Shown: piece by piece, positions 36,130 to 46,985 of the stretch
Layout of the letters: each line of letters begins with the position of its first letter
Position numbering within the stretch: the stretch's first letter is position 1
NCBI RefSeq assembly: GCF_900116765.1
Contig: NZ_UETC01000002.1
Span: forward strand, 310,001 to 374,000
Length of the DNA: 64,000 bases
Direction: 5' to 3'
From: Jannaschia seohaensis
Lineage (GTDB): Bacteria; Pseudomonadota; Alphaproteobacteria; Rhodobacterales; Rhodobacteraceae
Notes under the pieces: model-generated
What the model was told of the DNA's origin: nothing
The model's input: the letters and a program-made list of their open reading frames with translations, nothing else
The model's database searches: none
Position numbers and translations under genes: made by a program

Positions 36130-36513
36130 TTGGAAAAGATAGTTGTCGAGCATGCTGACATGCCAGCGCCATACGGCGCGTATTCAACCGTCGTCCGCGC
36201 CGGTGACTTCCTGTTTGTATCGGGGCAGGCGGGCATAATTCCCGAAACAGGCGCTAAGGCAGGCGAAGATTTCGAAAGCCAAGCAAGGCAAGCCTTTGAA
36301 AACCTAGAGACCTGCCTCCGGTGTTCAGGTTGCTCCATGGACGACATCGTAAAGGTGATCACCTGGCTCGGTGATGCCAACGAAAGGTCCGCCTTGAATG
36401 ACATTTTCGGAGAGTATTTTCCGAACAAGCCGCCAGCCCGTTCGACGCCAATAGTGGACCTCCCTATGGGCCTCTTGCTTTCGATAGAGGCAACGGCAAT
36501 CGCGCGGTCTTGA
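36130..36513 (+). CDS. RidA-family (YjgF/YER057c) protein
   Basis: A 127-residue RidA-type protein; founding members deaminate reactive enamine/imine intermediates. Visible signatures are GAYSTVVRAGDFLFVSGQAGIIPETG, the helix ARQAFENLETCLRCSGCSMDDIVKV, and ARSTPIVDLPMGLLLSIEATAI, where the arginine equivalent of RidA Arg105 is present in PARSTP. A TTG at 36130 is preferred as start because GGAGG lies eight bases before it; an ATG at 36109 has no such site. Like the sulfotransferase it has lower G+C than its neighbours and sits in the split proS-lolC interval. Confidence 0.85.
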   Translation: MEKIVVEHADMPAPYGAYSTVVRAGDFLFVSGQAGIIPETGAKAGEDFESQARQAFENLETCLRCSGCSMDDIVKVITWLGDANERSALNDIFGEYFPNKPPARSTPIVDLPMGLLLSIEATAIARS

Positions 36514-36564
36514 ATTCGCCAATCGAATGGCAGCAATGTCCGCGTAGCGGACGTTCGACCCGGC

Positions 36565-37905
36565 TTACGCCACCCCGGCGTACACCTCCCTGAGCCGCGA
36601 AATCGCCGCCTCGGGCGCCATCTCCTCGCTCTCGCCCGTCCGGCGCGAGGTCAGTTCCACCTTGCCCGACGCCAAGCCCCGCGGCCCGACCGTGATCCGC
36701 CAGGGCAGGCCGATCAGGTCCATCGTGGCGAACTTTGCGCCCGCGCGCTCGCTGCGGTCGTCGTAGAGCGGGTCCAGGCCGGCCTTCACCAGTTCCGCAT
36801 AGATGCCTTCGCAGGCGCTATCCGTCGCCGCGTCCCCCTGCTTGAGGTTCACGATCCCCGCGTGGAAGGGCGTCACGCCCTCGGGCCAGATGATGCCCTT
36901 GTCGTCGTGGCTGGCCTCGATGATCGCGCCCAAGAGGCGCGACACGCCGATCCCGTGCGATCCCATGTGCAGCGGCACGGGCTTACCGTCCGGCCCCTGC
37001 ACCGTCGCGCCCATCGGCTCGGAATATTTGGTGCCGAAGTAGAAGATCTGGCCGACCTCGATGCCGCGCGCCGTGCGCCGCCGCTCCTCGGGGACCTGGG
37101 CGAAGACCGCCTCGTCATGGGTCTCGTCGGTGCGAGCGTATTTCGACGTGAACTCCTCCAGGATGCCCTGGCACTGCTCGACGCTGTCGTAGTCGATCTC
37201 CCGGTCGCCGAAGGTCAGGTCGGTGACGGCGGAGTCGTAGAACACCTCCGACTCGCCCGTCTCGGCCAGCACTAGGAATTCATGCGTGTCCTCGCCCCCG
37301 ATCGGCCCGCTATCGGCCCGCATCGGGATCGCCTGCAGCCCCATCCGCTCGTAGGTGCGCAGGTAGCTGACGAGGTGGCGGTTATAGGCATGGCGCGCCG
37401 CCGCCTCGTCCAGATCGAAGTTATACCCGTCCTTCATCAGGAATTCCCGCCCGCGCATCACGCCGAAACGGGGCCGCATCTCGTCGCGAAATTTCCACTG
37501 GATGTGGTAGAGCGTCAGCGGCAAGTCCTTGTAGCTGTTGACATGGGACCGGACGATGTCGGTGATCATCTCCTCGTTGGTCGGCCCATAGAGCATGTCC
37601 CGATCCTGCCGGTCACGGATGCGCAGCATCTCCGGCCCGTAGGCGTCGTAGCGGCCCGACTCCTTCCACAGCTCGGCGGATTGCAGCGTCGGCATCAGCA
37701 TCGGGATATGACCCGCGCGCTGCTGCTCCTCGTGGACGATCTGCTCGATCCGGCGGAGCACCTTGTAGCCCAGCGGCAGCCAGGAATAGATGCCCGCACT
37801 CGCCTGCTTGATCATCCCCGCGCGCAGCATCAGCCGGTGCGAGACGATCTGCGCCTCGGCGGGCGTCTCCTTGAGGACGGGCAGGAAATAGCGGCTCAAG
37901 CGCAT
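36565..37905 (-). CDS. proS: Prolyl-tRNA synthetase (short form)
   Basis: Class II aminoacyl-tRNA synthetase charging tRNA-Pro. The 446 residues correspond to the alphaproteobacterial form lacking the large editing insertion. It begins [29 protein letters not shown], has motif 2 in [23 protein letters not shown], motif 3 in [17 protein letters not shown], and ends with the anticodon-binding domain [27 protein letters not shown] precedes the ATG at 37905. Ancestrally it is probably followed directly by lolC; here accessory genes intervene. Confidence 0.96.
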   Translation of the reverse strand: MRLSRYFLPVLKETPAEAQIVSHRLMLRAGMIKQASAGIYSWLPLGYKVLRRIEQIVHEEQQRAGHIPMLMPTLQSAELWKESGRYDAYGPEMLRIRDRQDRDMLYGPTNEEMITDIVRSHVNSYKDLPLTLYHIQWKFRDEMRPRFGVMRGREFLMKDGYNFDLDEAAARHAYNRHLVSYLRTYERMGLQAIPMRADSGPIGGEDTHEFLVLAETGESEVFYDSAVTDLTFGDREIDYDSVEQCQGILEEFTSKYARTDETHDEAVFAQVPEERRRTARGIEVGQIFYFGTKYSEPMGATVQGPDGKPVPLHMGSHGIGVSRLLGAIIEASHDDKGIIWPEGVTPFHAGIVNLKQGDAATDSACEGIYAELVKAGLDPLYDDRSERAGAKFATMDLIGLPWRITVGPRGLASGKVELTSRRTGESEEMAPEAAISRLREVYAGVA

Positions 37906-38040
37906 CGGGGGCCTCCTATTGATCGTCCCTGCGATAGAGCCGGCGCGCGCGGGGGGCAAGCGATCACATCGCCGCGAGGCGGCTGGCGGGCGGCGGGGAT
38001 GGTCGTAGCTTCCGGGGCTTGCAGACCGACGGATCTCCGC

Positions 38041-38553
38041 ATGACCCTCAAAGCCCTCGGCGCCGAGCTCTGCCTCGCCACGCCGACCTCGGCCGCCTCG
38101 CTGGCGGAACTTGTCCGCGCCGATGCGCGTCTCTCCCTTCTGGCGGCGGCGCTCGACGCCGCGGGCTTGACCGGGACCATCGCGCAGGAGGGCCGCTTCA
38201 CCGTCTACGCCCCCACCGACGACGCCTTCGCCGCCCTGCGACCTGGCCTGTTCGAGGCGCTCCTGGCCGCGGAAAACCGCGCCCAGCTGACCGAGCTGCT
38301 GCGCTACCATCTCGACGACAGGGTGCTGACGACGCGGGATTTGCCCAACCGCGTCATCCGCGTGCAGACCCTCCTCGACAAAAGCCGCATCTGCCTGGAG
38401 CGACGGGGCGACGGCATGGTCGTGATCGACGCCAATGGCGGCATGGCGCAGGTGACCGAGGCCGATATCCGCGCCGATAACGGCGTGCTGCATGTGATCG
38501 ACCGGGTGCTGGTGCCCGGCGGCATCCCGGTCTGCGAGGACTTGGCCGACTAA
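38041..38553 (+). CDS. Fasciclin-domain protein without signal peptide
   Basis: The 170-residue product is essentially one FAS1 domain: [24 protein letters not shown], the H1 motif [26 protein letters not shown], and the H2-like end [25 protein letters not shown]1 proteins are usually secreted adhesion or carotenoid/ligand-binding proteins, but no signal peptide is visible at either possible start. It converges on ppx with five bases between the stops. Confidence 0.85.
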   Translation: MTLKALGAELCLATPTSAASLAELVRADARLSLLAAALDAAGLTGTIAQEGRFTVYAPTDDAFAALRPGLFEALLAAENRAQLTELLRYHLDDRVLTTRDLPNRVIRVQTLLDKSRICLERRGDGMVVIDANGGMAQVTEADIRADNGVLHVIDRVLVPGGIPVCEDLAD

Positions 38554-38558
38554 ACCCG

Positions 38559-40109
38559 TCAGGCGCGGCCGATCCGCACTTTTGGCGCGCAGCCCAGCGA
38601 CGCGGCGAGCGACCGGAACCGCGCCTCCGCCACCTCGCCATAGAGCGCTTCGCCATCGCCCTTGGGCAAGGCGAGTTCCAGCTCGCCCCGCTTGGGATAG
38701 AGCTTCAGGCGTCCCATCAATTCCGGATCCTGGGCGGAGAACATCGCGCCGAAGCGCATGGCCTTGCCGACGACCTCCGCCTCTTGCGTGTCCGCCTCGT
38801 TCAAGAGCGGCGCAAGCGCCTCGAACGGCGTTCCCTCCCGCTTGTTGCGATAGCGGTGCAGCAACGCGAGGCCCAGGAACACCCGTTCGGAATGCGTCAG
38901 ACCGCCCAGATTGGCGCGGGTCGCGTTGTCGAAGCAGATCTCGGCCCGATAGTCGGGATGCGCGCGCCAGGAGACGTCGTGTAGCAGACAGCAGGCCCGG
39001 ATCAGCCGCTGGCGCCGCTCCGAGGCGCGGGAAAAGAGCGGCGAGATGAATTTGTAGAGGATGCGGCCAAAGCCCGGCAGCCGCGCCGAGGCCGCTTCCG
39101 AGGCGCGGCAGGACTCGATCAGCGGATCGCGGGCGCGCAGCACGTCGGGCATCCGCTCATAGAGCAGGCCCTCGCGGATCCCGTAGGACGAGATCGCGAT
39201 TTCCTTTGGCCGGAACGTTTTGACCACGCGGGACAAAACCTCGGCTGCGAGCGGCACCAGCGACATCCGTGCCGAACTCGTCCGCGTCTCCTGCCGCAAC
39301 GTCTCCATGTCGGAGGCTTCGATCAGATCGAAGGTCGCGCGCAGATCCTTGGGCGTCATCGTGTATTCATGGAGCACATGAAGCGGATAGCCGCGCCGGT
39401 GCATGTCCACCCGCGCGATCGCCCGCCAGGAGCCGCCGACCAGAAAGAGCTTGTCGCTACGGTCCTGGCCCAGCACCTCGGCCATGGCCTTGACCCCGGC
39501 ATCGATCTCGGCCCGGCGCGCGCCCTTGCCCTTCACGTTCTGCAACTTGAGCGGGCCCAGCTTTCCGGAGACGGTCGCGCCCACCTGCCCGCCCCCGGGC
39601 AGCACCGCCAGTTCCATCGAGGAGCCGCCGATATCGCACATCAGCCCCTGCGCCTCAGGCCAGCCCAGCAGCACGCCCTGGGCGGAGAGCCGCGCCTCCT
39701 CGGTCCCGTCGATCACCCAGAGCTTGAGGCCCGTCGCGGCCTCTACCTCCGCCTCGAAGGCGGGTCCGTCCGAGGCTTCGCGCACGGCGGCCGTGGCGAC
39801 CGCCGTCAGGGAGTTGACCTCCATGCCCCGTGCCAGGATGGCGAAGCGGCGGAGCGCGACCATCGCCCGCTCCCGGCCGTCGGGGTTCAGCCGGCCCGTC
39901 TCGGCCAGCCCGGCCCCGAGCCCGCAAAGGATCTTTTCGTTGAAGAAATAGGCCGGAGAGCGGGCCGCCCCGTCGAAGACCACCAGGCGCACGGAGTTAG
40001 AGCCGACATCGATCACCCCCACCCGGCGCAGCGCCCGGGCTTCGGGCCCGTCGAACAGGGGCGCACCGAACGGGCCGTATTCCTCGGCCTCGGCTGCGTC
40101 GAGCTTCAT
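38559..40109 (-). CDS. ppx: Exopolyphosphatase (Ppx/GppA family)
   Basis: Sugar-kinase-fold phosphatase releasing phosphate from the ends of polyphosphate (or hydrolysing pppGpp). The 516 residues start with the phosphate-1 motif [18 protein letters not shown], followed by [13 protein letters not shown] and the phosphate-2 motif [16 protein letters not shown]. The C-terminal half is HD-like, with [21 protein letters not shown]. It follows ppk1 by about 150 bases on the same strand, so polyphosphate synthesis and breakdown are placed together. Confidence 0.92.
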   Translation of the reverse strand: MKLDAAEAEEYGPFGAPLFDGPEARALRRVGVIDVGSNSVRLVVFDGAARSPAYFFNEKILCGLGAGLAETGRLNPDGRERAMVALRRFAILARGMEVNSLTAVATAAVREASDGPAFEAEVEAATGLKLWVIDGTEEARLSAQGVLLGWPEAQGLMCDIGGSSMELAVLPGGGQVGATVSGKLGPLKLQNVKGKGARRAEIDAGVKAMAEVLGQDRSDKLFLVGGSWRAIARVDMHRRGYPLHVLHEYTMTPKDLRATFDLIEASDMETLRQETRTSSARMSLVPLAAEVLSRVVKTFRPKEIAISSYGIREGLLYERMPDVLRARDPLIESCRASEAASARLPGFGRILYKFISPLFSRASERRQRLIRACCLLHDVSWRAHPDYRAEICFDNATRANLGGLTHSERVFLGLALLHRYRNKREGTPFEALAPLLNEADTQEAEVVGKAMRFGAMFSAQDPELMGRLKLYPKRGELELALPKGDGEALYGEVAEARFRSLAASLGCAPKVRIGRA

Positions 40110-40261
40110 GGGTCTCTCCCCCTGCGGCAGTCTTTCGCGCGGTTTGGCACGGTCGGCGCCGCGGGGTCAACGCGCGCCGATAGGTCGCGGGACGCCAGCG
40201 GCCAGCCGGGGACAGACGCCACGGCTTGGGCGCCGCCCCGTCCGCGTGAACCGCTCCGGGA

Positions 40262-42454
40262 CTACTCCGCCGAGTGAGTCAGTTCCGGCACATCCTTGGC
40301 GCCCGCGCTGCCTCGGCCCGAAAGCGACGGGTTCTCCATGAAGAACCGGTGGCAGCTGAAGGGGTTCTCGATCTCCGAGAGGTCCGCACGGGTCCAGGCG
40401 CCCTCCGCGCCCAGAACCCAGCTTTGCGCGACATCCGCCAGGTTCGCGGCCATGATCTGGCTGACGATCTGCGCCTTCACGGTGGGGTTGGTGCATTCCA
40501 CCAAGGTCTCGATCCGGCGGTTCAGATTGCGCCCCATCCAATCCGCCGAGGAAATATGCACCCGCGCCTTCTTGGACGGCAGCCCATGGCCGTTGCCGAA
40601 GCAGACGATGCGCGAATGCTCCAGGAAGCGGCCGACAACCGACTTGACCCGGATGTTCTCCGACAGGTCCTTCACCCCAGGCCGGAGCCCGCAAATCCCC
40701 CGGATCACGAGGTCGATGCGCACCCCCGCCTGGCTCGCGGCATAAAGCGCGTCGATCACGTCCGGCTCGATCAGGGAGTTCATCTTGGCCCAGATCGCCG
40801 CCGGACGCCCCGCCTTGGCATGGGCGATCTCGCCCTCGATGGCCTCCAGAAGGAAGGATTTGAGGCCGAGCGGCGAGATCGTCATCGCCTCCAAGCCTTC
40901 GGGAGGGGCGTAGCCCGAGATGTAGTTGAACACCTTGGTGGCGTCCCGGCCCAGCGCCTCGGAGCAGGTGAAGAGCGACAGGTCCGTATAGATGCGCGCC
41001 GTGATCGGGTGGTAATTGCCCGTCCCGAAATGGGTATAGGTCACTAGACGGTCGCCCTCCCGCCGGACGACCGTGCTGATCTTGGCGTGGGTCTTGTAGT
41101 TGGTGAAACCATAGACGACATGCGCGCCCGCCCGCTCCAACCGCCGCGACTGGCGGATATTGGCGGCCTCGTCGAACCGCGCCTTCAACTCGACCAGCGC
41201 GGTCACCTGCTTGCCCGACTCGGCCGCCTCGCAGAGCGCGGCGACGATCGGGCTTTCACGGGAGGTGCGGTAGAGCGTCTGCTTGATCGCCAGCACATTC
41301 GGGTCCAGCGCCGCCTGCTGCAAAAAGCGGATGACCATATCGAAGGTCTCGTAGGGGTGATGCAGCAGCATGTCCTTTTGGCGGATCGCCGCGAACATGT
41401 CGCCGTCATGGTCCTGCACCCGTTCGGGGACGCGGGGCGTGAAGCTGGGCCAGAGCAGATCCTTGCGGTCGTCCACCACCAGTTCCTTCAGGGCGGCGAG
41501 GCCGATCAGCCCGTCGACCTCGATGATCTCGTTCTCGTCGACGCCGATCTCGTCGACGATCTCACGGCGCAGCCCCTCGGGGGCGCCCGCCGTGATCTTC
41601 ATGCGCACGATCTCGCCCCGGCGGCGGCGCTTGAGCGCGGTCTCGAACTCGCGCACGAGGTCTTCGGCCTCCTCCTCCAGTTCCAGATCGCTGTCGCGCA
41701 GAACCCGGAAGGCGCAGTTCCCCTTGAGCGCGTAGCCGGGGAACAGCCGCTCGATCTGCATCAGCAGCAGCACCTCCAGAGGCAGAAAGCGGATCGTGTC
41801 GCCATCATCGGGCAGGCGGATGAAGCGGTCGATCTGCGCCGGGATCGGCAGCAGCGCGCGCAGCAGACGCTTGTCGGCTTTCCGCTCCAATTCGACGGCC
41901 AGGGCGAAGCCCTCGTTCGGGATGAACGGGAACGGGTGCGCCGGGTCGATAGCCAAGGGCGAGACGACCGGAAACACGTTGCGCAGGAAGTAGTCGGCCA
42001 TGTCGGCCTTCTCGGCCTTCGAGAGCGCGTCCTCCGACAGCAGGCGGATACCCGCCTGCTCCATCTCGCCACGGAGCGTCTTCCAGGTGTCCTGCTGCTC
42101 GGCCAGCAACCGGCCCGCATCCTCGTCGATCAGCACAAGCTGCTCGGCCGGGCTACGCCCGTCGGCAGCGGGAGTGCGGTTGCCGGCCCGGGCCAGTTCG
42201 CGCAGACCCGCGACGCGCACGGTGTAGAACTCGTCCAGGTTCGCCGCGCTGATCGACAGGAAGCGCAGACGCTCCAGCAGCGGAAGGCGCGGGTTCGCCG
42301 CCTCGTCCAGCACCCGCCAGTTGAACGCCAGCCAGGACCGCTCGCGGTTGAAAAAGCGCCCCGGTCCCGTCCTCCGCGCCTCGTCCAGCTCGACGGGCTC
42401 GGGCAGAGGGGCGCGCAGGAAATCGGCGGGGGGGATGTCGGATCGGTCAAGCAT
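40262..42454 (-). CDS. ppk1: Polyphosphate kinase 1
   Basis: Membrane-associated kinase that reversibly polymerises the ATP gamma-phosphate into polyphosphate. The 730-residue protein begins its N domain at [20 protein letters not shown]. The catalytic histidine is in [20 protein letters not shown], and the second phospholipase-D-like block is [21 protein letters not shown]. Other family segments are [18 protein letters not shown] and [23 protein letters not shown]. The extended N-terminus (about 30 residues) is common in alphaproteobacteria. Confidence 0.96.
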   Translation of the reverse strand: MLDRSDIPPADFLRAPLPEPVELDEARRTGPGRFFNRERSWLAFNWRVLDEAANPRLPLLERLRFLSISAANLDEFYTVRVAGLRELARAGNRTPAADGRSPAEQLVLIDEDAGRLLAEQQDTWKTLRGEMEQAGIRLLSEDALSKAEKADMADYFLRNVFPVVSPLAIDPAHPFPFIPNEGFALAVELERKADKRLLRALLPIPAQIDRFIRLPDDGDTIRFLPLEVLLLMQIERLFPGYALKGNCAFRVLRDSDLELEEEAEDLVREFETALKRRRRGEIVRMKITAGAPEGLRREIVDEIGVDENEIIEVDGLIGLAALKELVVDDRKDLLWPSFTPRVPERVQDHDGDMFAAIRQKDMLLHHPYETFDMVIRFLQQAALDPNVLAIKQTLYRTSRESPIVAALCEAAESGKQVTALVELKARFDEAANIRQSRRLERAGAHVVYGFTNYKTHAKISTVVRREGDRLVTYTHFGTGNYHPITARIYTDLSLFTCSEALGRDATKVFNYISGYAPPEGLEAMTISPLGLKSFLLEAIEGEIAHAKAGRPAAIWAKMNSLIEPDVIDALYAASQAGVRIDLVIRGICGLRPGVKDLSENIRVKSVVGRFLEHSRIVCFGNGHGLPSKKARVHISSADWMGRNLNRRIETLVECTNPTVKAQIVSQIMAANLADVAQSWVLGAEGAWTRADLSEIENPFSCHRFFMENPSLSGRGSAGAKDVPELTHSAE

Positions 42455-42532
42455 GGGCGGCGGCTACCGGGCGGAGATGTCGGAGAAATGACAGCGTAAC
42501 CGCAAGAACGGGGCCGGTCCAGGAAAGCCGGA

Positions 42533-44968
42533 TCAACTCCGCATGCGGGCGTGGCCGGGATCGTAGGGGCACGGGGGAATGACCCGCGCCGGGACGGGAT
42601 GACCCAGGATATCGACGGTGAGGGCGGTGCCGGGCGCGGACTGTCCGGGCCGGACGAAGGCATAGGCCAGATTGAGCCCGGTCCGGTGCCCCCATTCGCC
42701 CGAGGTAACCGTGCCGACGATCAGTCCGCCCGCTCGGACCGAAGCCCCGCCCGGCGCGGGCGCCTCCGCCGTCTCGATACTCAACGTGACCACCTTACGC
42801 CTTGGCCCGTCCGCGACGCGCCTGCGGAGCGCGTCGCGACCGACGAACGGACCCTTCTCCAAGGCCACGAACCGGTCGAGCCCGGTCTCGTAGGGATCGA
42901 ACTCCGTCAGGATATCGGCCTTCCAGTGGAGGAATCCCTTCTCCAGCCGCATCGACTCCACCGCGCGCGCTCCAAAGAGGCGCAGACCATGGGCCGCGCC
43001 CGCCCGCCGCAGCGCGTCATAGGCGGCGCGCAGGGACGGGTTGGGCACGTGGATCTCATAGGCGAGTTCGCCCGAAAAGCTCACGCCCATCACCGTCGCG
43101 GGCGCGATGCCGACATGCGCCTCGCGGACCGACAGCCAGGGGAAGGCGTCCTTGGACCAATCGCCCCGCGCGGCTGCCGACAGCACGTCCCGCGCCTTTG
43201 GCCCGGCCAGGACCAGGGTCGTCTGCGCGTTGGTCAGCGACCGGATCCGCACGTCCTCGCCGGGGCGCAGATGGGCGGTGAGCCAATCCATGTCATGGAC
43301 CTCGCTCGCCGCCGCCGAGCCATACCAGACCCGTTCGGGGCCGCGCGTGGAGGGCGGCAGATTGGCCAGCGTCGCCTCCGCCTTGAGGCAGCCGTGATCG
43401 TTCAGCAGGTAGGCAAGCCCGACCCGCCCGGCGGCCCTCGGCACCCGGCCGCAGGTCATCCGGTCGAGAAAGCCCGGAACATCCGCCCCGGTCAGCTCGA
43501 AGCGGTTGAACCCCGAGATCTCGGTCAGCCCGACGCCCGTGGCGACCGCCTCGACCTCGGCGGCGACGACCCCGTTCACCTCGTTGAAGCGGAAGCCCAG
43601 CGTCTCGACGAAACCCGGCGCCGGTTTGACGTAGTCCACCCGCTCCCAGCCGCTCACGATCCCCATCTCGGCGCCCTCGGCGATCAGCACATCGGTCAGC
43701 GGCGTGGTCTTGATCGGCCGCCCGGCGGGCCGATGCTCATGCGGGAAGTGGAAGCGGAATTCGTTGCGGTAATCCTCGACGGCCTTGAGCGCCGTCAGCT
43801 CCACCGTCGCGTGCTTGGCAAAGCGGCGCGGGTCCAGGCACCAGGTGTCGTAGCAGGCCTCCCCATGGACGATCTGCTGCGCCAGCAGCCAGCCATGGCC
43901 ACCGCCCTCCCCCAGCCCGGCGCGCAGCCCGACGATGCAAAACGCGTTGCGCTTGCCCGGGACGGGGCCGACCAGCGGCGCGCCGTCGATGGTGTAGGTG
44001 ATCGGGCCGTTCACCACCTCGCGGATGCCGGTCTCCATCAGGCAGGGCATCCGGGCGAAGGCGCCCTCCAGCACATCCGCCACCCGGTCCAGATCGTCGG
44101 GGCAGAGATCGCTGGAAAAGCGCGGGTCGATCCCATCGAGGCCCCAGGTCCGGCAGTCCTGCTCGTAGAAGCCCACCAGCAAGCCGCCCTTCTCCTGCCG
44201 GGAATAAAAGTCGCTGATCGGGCAGCGCAGCAGCGGAATGCGGTGCCCCGCCGCGGCGATGGCGGGGATGTCCTCGGTCAGGACATATTGATGCTCCATC
44301 GCGGCGACGGGATGCTGCACGCCCATCATCGCGCCGATCTCGTTGCAGCGGTAGCCGCCCGCGTTGACGACGATCTCGCAACGCACGTCGCCTTTTTCGG
44401 TATGCACGGTCCAGGACTGGTCCGCGTGCTGCGTCAGCCCGGTGACCGGCGTGTGCCGGTTGACCTCGGCCCCGGCCAGCCGCGCCCGCCGCGCCAGCGC
44501 CTGACAGAGCTGCGCGGGGTCGATATGCCCGTCAGCCGGATCCCACAGCCCGCCCAGCAGGTTCTCGGTCGAGATCAGCGGATGGCGGCGGGCGCATTCG
44601 GCCGCGTCGATCACCTCGAAGTCGATACCGATCCCTGCGGCCATGGACGCGAAATGGCGGTAGCCGTCCATCTGCGCCTCGGTATTGGCAAGGCGGATGC
44701 CGCCATCGCCGTAATTGTAGCCCACCGGATAGTCGGGATCGTCCCGGAGTTCCTTGTAAAGCGCGATGGAATGGGCCTTCAGCCCCACCATCGTCTGGTT
44801 CACCCCGAAATTCGTGACCTGCGCGGCGGAATGCCAGGTCGTGCCGGAGGTCAGCTCGTCCCGCTCGATCAGCATCACGTCCGACCACCCCTCCCGCGTG
44901 AGGTGGTAGAGCACGGAACAGCCCGCGATGCCTCCGCCGATCACGACAACCCGCGCCTGGTCCCGCAT
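42533..44968 (-). CDS. FAD-dependent oxidoreductase / GcvT fusion (DMGDH-like)
   Basis: An 811-residue flavoprotein of the dimethylglycine/sarcosine dehydrogenase type. The N-terminal half is a DAO-fold domain (ARVVVIGGGIAGCSVLYHLTREGWSDVMLIERDELTSGTTWHSA, where the histidine of GTTWH is the usual flavin-attachment position). The C-terminal half, from about residue 430, is a GcvT/aminomethyltransferase-like tetrahydrofolate domain (SFSGELAYEIHVPN, ESMRLEKGFLHWKADI, VGTVTSGEWGHRTGLNLAYAFV). It likely demethylates an N-methylated amine, passing the one-carbon unit to THF. The start at 44968 has AAGGGG at good spacing; an ATG six bases upstream does not. Confidence 0.88.
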   Translation of the reverse strand: MRDQARVVVIGGGIAGCSVLYHLTREGWSDVMLIERDELTSGTTWHSAAQVTNFGVNQTMVGLKAHSIALYKELRDDPDYPVGYNYGDGGIRLANTEAQMDGYRHFASMAAGIGIDFEVIDAAECARRHPLISTENLLGGLWDPADGHIDPAQLCQALARRARLAGAEVNRHTPVTGLTQHADQSWTVHTEKGDVRCEIVVNAGGYRCNEIGAMMGVQHPVAAMEHQYVLTEDIPAIAAAGHRIPLLRCPISDFYSRQEKGGLLVGFYEQDCRTWGLDGIDPRFSSDLCPDDLDRVADVLEGAFARMPCLMETGIREVVNGPITYTIDGAPLVGPVPGKRNAFCIVGLRAGLGEGGGHGWLLAQQIVHGEACYDTWCLDPRRFAKHATVELTALKAVEDYRNEFRFHFPHEHRPAGRPIKTTPLTDVLIAEGAEMGIVSGWERVDYVKPAPGFVETLGFRFNEVNGVVAAEVEAVATGVGLTEISGFNRFELTGADVPGFLDRMTCGRVPRAAGRVGLAYLLNDHGCLKAEATLANLPPSTRGPERVWYGSAAASEVHDMDWLTAHLRPGEDVRIRSLTNAQTTLVLAGPKARDVLSAAARGDWSKDAFPWLSVREAHVGIAPATVMGVSFSGELAYEIHVPNPSLRAAYDALRRAGAAHGLRLFGARAVESMRLEKGFLHWKADILTEFDPYETGLDRFVALEKGPFVGRDALRRRVADGPRRKVVTLSIETAEAPAPGGASVRAGGLIVGTVTSGEWGHRTGLNLAYAFVRPGQSAPGTALTVDILGHPVPARVIPPCPYDPGHARMRS

Positions 44969-45043
44969 TCGCATCCCCTTCCGTCGCCCCCACGCAGCTT
45001 TTCGCGGGCCGGGCGACAATGCAAGGGAGCGCGCCGCTCCGGG

Positions 45044-45499
45044 TTAGCCCCGCGACTCCAAGGCCGACAGCCAGCGCTCCACCCGCTCCCGGTTCACGCC
45101 CAGGTCGGAATGGCCATAGCGCGAGCGGCTCCAGACGCTGACGCGGGCGCCGTCGCCCTCGGGCGAGACCTTGACCGAGATCGCGTCGGGAAAGCCCATG
45201 AGCCGCGAGCGCTGGACATAGGTCACATGGCCCTCGTCGGGCGATCCCGCGATGCGCTCGACCCGCTCATCGGCCATCGCGATCTCGTCGAACTGCGCCG
45301 CGACCTCCTGCGGCGCGCGGTCGAGGCGCAGCGCGGGCCGGTCGCCGCCCTCCGCCACCAGGTAGTCGTTGGGCTTACCCGTCCGCGCGCCCGCCTCCGG
45401 GTCGGCATGCCACGTCTCGGGATCCATCGGCGCGGTCCGCACGAAGCCCGCGCCTGCGACGGCGGCCAGGCCGCCCAACAGAAGAAGTCGTCTTACCAT
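45044..45499 (-). CDS. DUF1499-family protein
   Basis: A 151-residue protein with an N-terminal membrane or signal segment (RRLLLLGGLAAVAGAGFV). Its core matches the uncharacterised DUF1499 pattern: RVERIAGSPDEGHVTYVQRSRLMGFPDAISVKV followed by SVWSRSRYGHSDLGVNRERVERWL. It lies 31 bases after the glycerate kinase gene on the same strand and 75 bases before the flavoprotein gene. Envelope location is likely; function is unknown. Confidence 0.85.
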   Translation of the reverse strand: MVRRLLLLGGLAAVAGAGFVRTAPMDPETWHADPEAGARTGKPNDYLVAEGGDRPALRLDRAPQEVAAQFDEIAMADERVERIAGSPDEGHVTYVQRSRLMGFPDAISVKVSPEGDGARVSVWSRSRYGHSDLGVNRERVERWLSALESRG

Positions 45500-45530
45500 G
45501 GCCTGGAGATAGGGCGACGGACCGCCCGCG

Positions 45531-46718
45531 TCACCCCATCCGCAGGATTTGCAGATCGGCGACATTGGTGCCCGTCCCGCCGGTGATCAGCAGATCGCCC
45601 GTCGCCTGCAACACGGGATAACTGTCATTCTCGGCCAGCCGGGCCGCGACGTCGATCCCCGCCGCTCGGGCGCGCGCCAGGGTGCCGTCATCGACCAAGG
45701 CCCCGGCCGCATCCGTCGGACCGTCCCGCCCGTCCGTGCCCCCCGAAAGGAAGGCCCAAGGCCGGCCCACCCCCTCCAGCGCGAGCGCGACGCGCAGGGC
45801 CAGCTCCTGGTTGCGCCCGCCGCGCCCGGAGCCGCGCAGCACCACCGTCGTCTCCCCGCCCCAGAGCCGGGTCCCCGGGGCCGCCGCCCGCGCCACGCGC
45901 GCCGCCGCCTCGGCGACATCGCCCTCCAGGGGCACGGGGTCGAGCACGGCGCCCGGCGCGGCGGCGGCCATCGCCTCCGCCGAGAGCCGGTTCGAGCCGA
46001 TCAGGCGCGTCTCCATCGCCGGGGTCTCGACAGGCTGCGCCTGTGCCAGCGCCACGCGGCAGCTCTCCGGCAGCCGCTCCCAAAGCCCTTCGCGACGGAG
46101 CAGCGCCACCGCCTGTTCCGGAGGCCCCAAGGGCGGTACACAAGGCCCCGAGGCGATGGCCGAGAGGTCGTCGCCCACCACGTCCGACAGGATCAGCGCC
46201 GTCCCCGTCGCGGGCGCCAGCGCTCGCGCCAGCCCGCCCCCCTTGATCCGGCTGAGCGACTGCCGCACCAGGTTCATCGCGCGGATGTCCAGCCCGGCGC
46301 TCAACAGCTGGCGCGACACCTCCGCCTTGTCCGCGAGGCTGACGCCCGCGACCGGCGCCACGGCCAGCGCCGAACCGCCTCCCGAAATCAGCACCAATGC
46401 GCGCTGGCCCGATCCAAGCCGTCCCGCCCAATCCAAAAGCGCGGTCCCGGCCCGTTCAGACCCGTCGTCGGGAACCGGATGGCCGCCCAGGATCACCTCG
46501 GCCCCCGCGATCTCGGCGGCATTCTCCGGGTTGGTGACGACGAGGCATGGCACGCCCGGAAAGCGGGCCAGGGCAGCCCGGGACATCGCCCCCGCCGCCT
46601 TGCCCACGGCCAGGATCGCGTCGGGCCGCGCGACGTCCGTCAATGCGCCGGTCACAGCCGCGACCGGGTCCGCCCGGCGCACGCCCGCCATGAAAATGTC
46701 AATCAAGCCGTCGCGCAT
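45531..46718 (-). CDS. Glycerate kinase (MOFRL/DUF4147 type)
   Basis: Class of glycerate 2-kinases (TtuD/GckA), once called hydroxypyruvate reductase. The 395 residues show ILAVGKAAGAMSRAAL, the glycine loop ALVLISGGGSALAVAPVAG, RQSLSRIKGGGLARALAPA and the MOFRL block RNQELALRVALALEG with FLSGGTDGRDGPTDAAGALVD. The product phosphorylates glycerate from glyoxylate, tartrate or serine routes. It heads a leftward pair with the DUF1499 gene. Confidence 0.9.
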   Translation of the reverse strand: MRDGLIDIFMAGVRRADPVAAVTGALTDVARPDAILAVGKAAGAMSRAALARFPGVPCLVVTNPENAAEIAGAEVILGGHPVPDDGSERAGTALLDWAGRLGSGQRALVLISGGGSALAVAPVAGVSLADKAEVSRQLLSAGLDIRAMNLVRQSLSRIKGGGLARALAPATGTALILSDVVGDDLSAIASGPCVPPLGPPEQAVALLRREGLWERLPESCRVALAQAQPVETPAMETRLIGSNRLSAEAMAAAAPGAVLDPVPLEGDVAEAAARVARAAAPGTRLWGGETTVVLRGSGRGGRNQELALRVALALEGVGRPWAFLSGGTDGRDGPTDAAGALVDDGTLARARAAGIDVAARLAENDSYPVLQATGDLLITGGTGTNVADLQILRMG

Positions 46719-46768
46719 CGCCCCCTCCGCGGACCGTCATCGCCAAAGGCGGCCGGCCACGGCGAAGG

Positions 46769-46853
46769 TGGTGCGGGTGAAGGGACTCGAACCCCCACGC
46801 CTTGCGGCGCCAGAACCTAAATCTGGTGCGTCTACCAGTTCCGCCACACCCGC
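46769..46853 (-). tRNA. tRNA-Leu (TAG)
   Basis: The 85-base minus-strand gene has acceptor stem GCGGGTG/CACCCGC, D arm TGGCGGAACTGGTAGACGC typical of leucine tRNAs, anticodon loop TTTAGGT (anticodon TAG), a long variable arm, T arm GGGTTCGAGTCCC, discriminator A and encoded CCA. Class II shape, anticodon and A73 identify leucine. Confidence 0.96.
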
Positions 46854-46985
46854 TCGCGGTCCCCTTAGCACCCGAAAACACCGGCGGGAAGGGCCACGAG
46901 GAGTCCGCGCCCTTGCCCCTGTTGTGCCGCATTTCGGGCGCATCTTCGAACAATCCAGGCCGAGTCGCCCATCGGGAGAAACGCC

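Noticed and set aside
42551-45586. Plus-strand open frame of about 1000 codons opposite the DMGDH-like gene
   Set aside because: Shadow of the real minus-strand flavoprotein; composition is His/Arg/Gly-rich and no motif is recognised.
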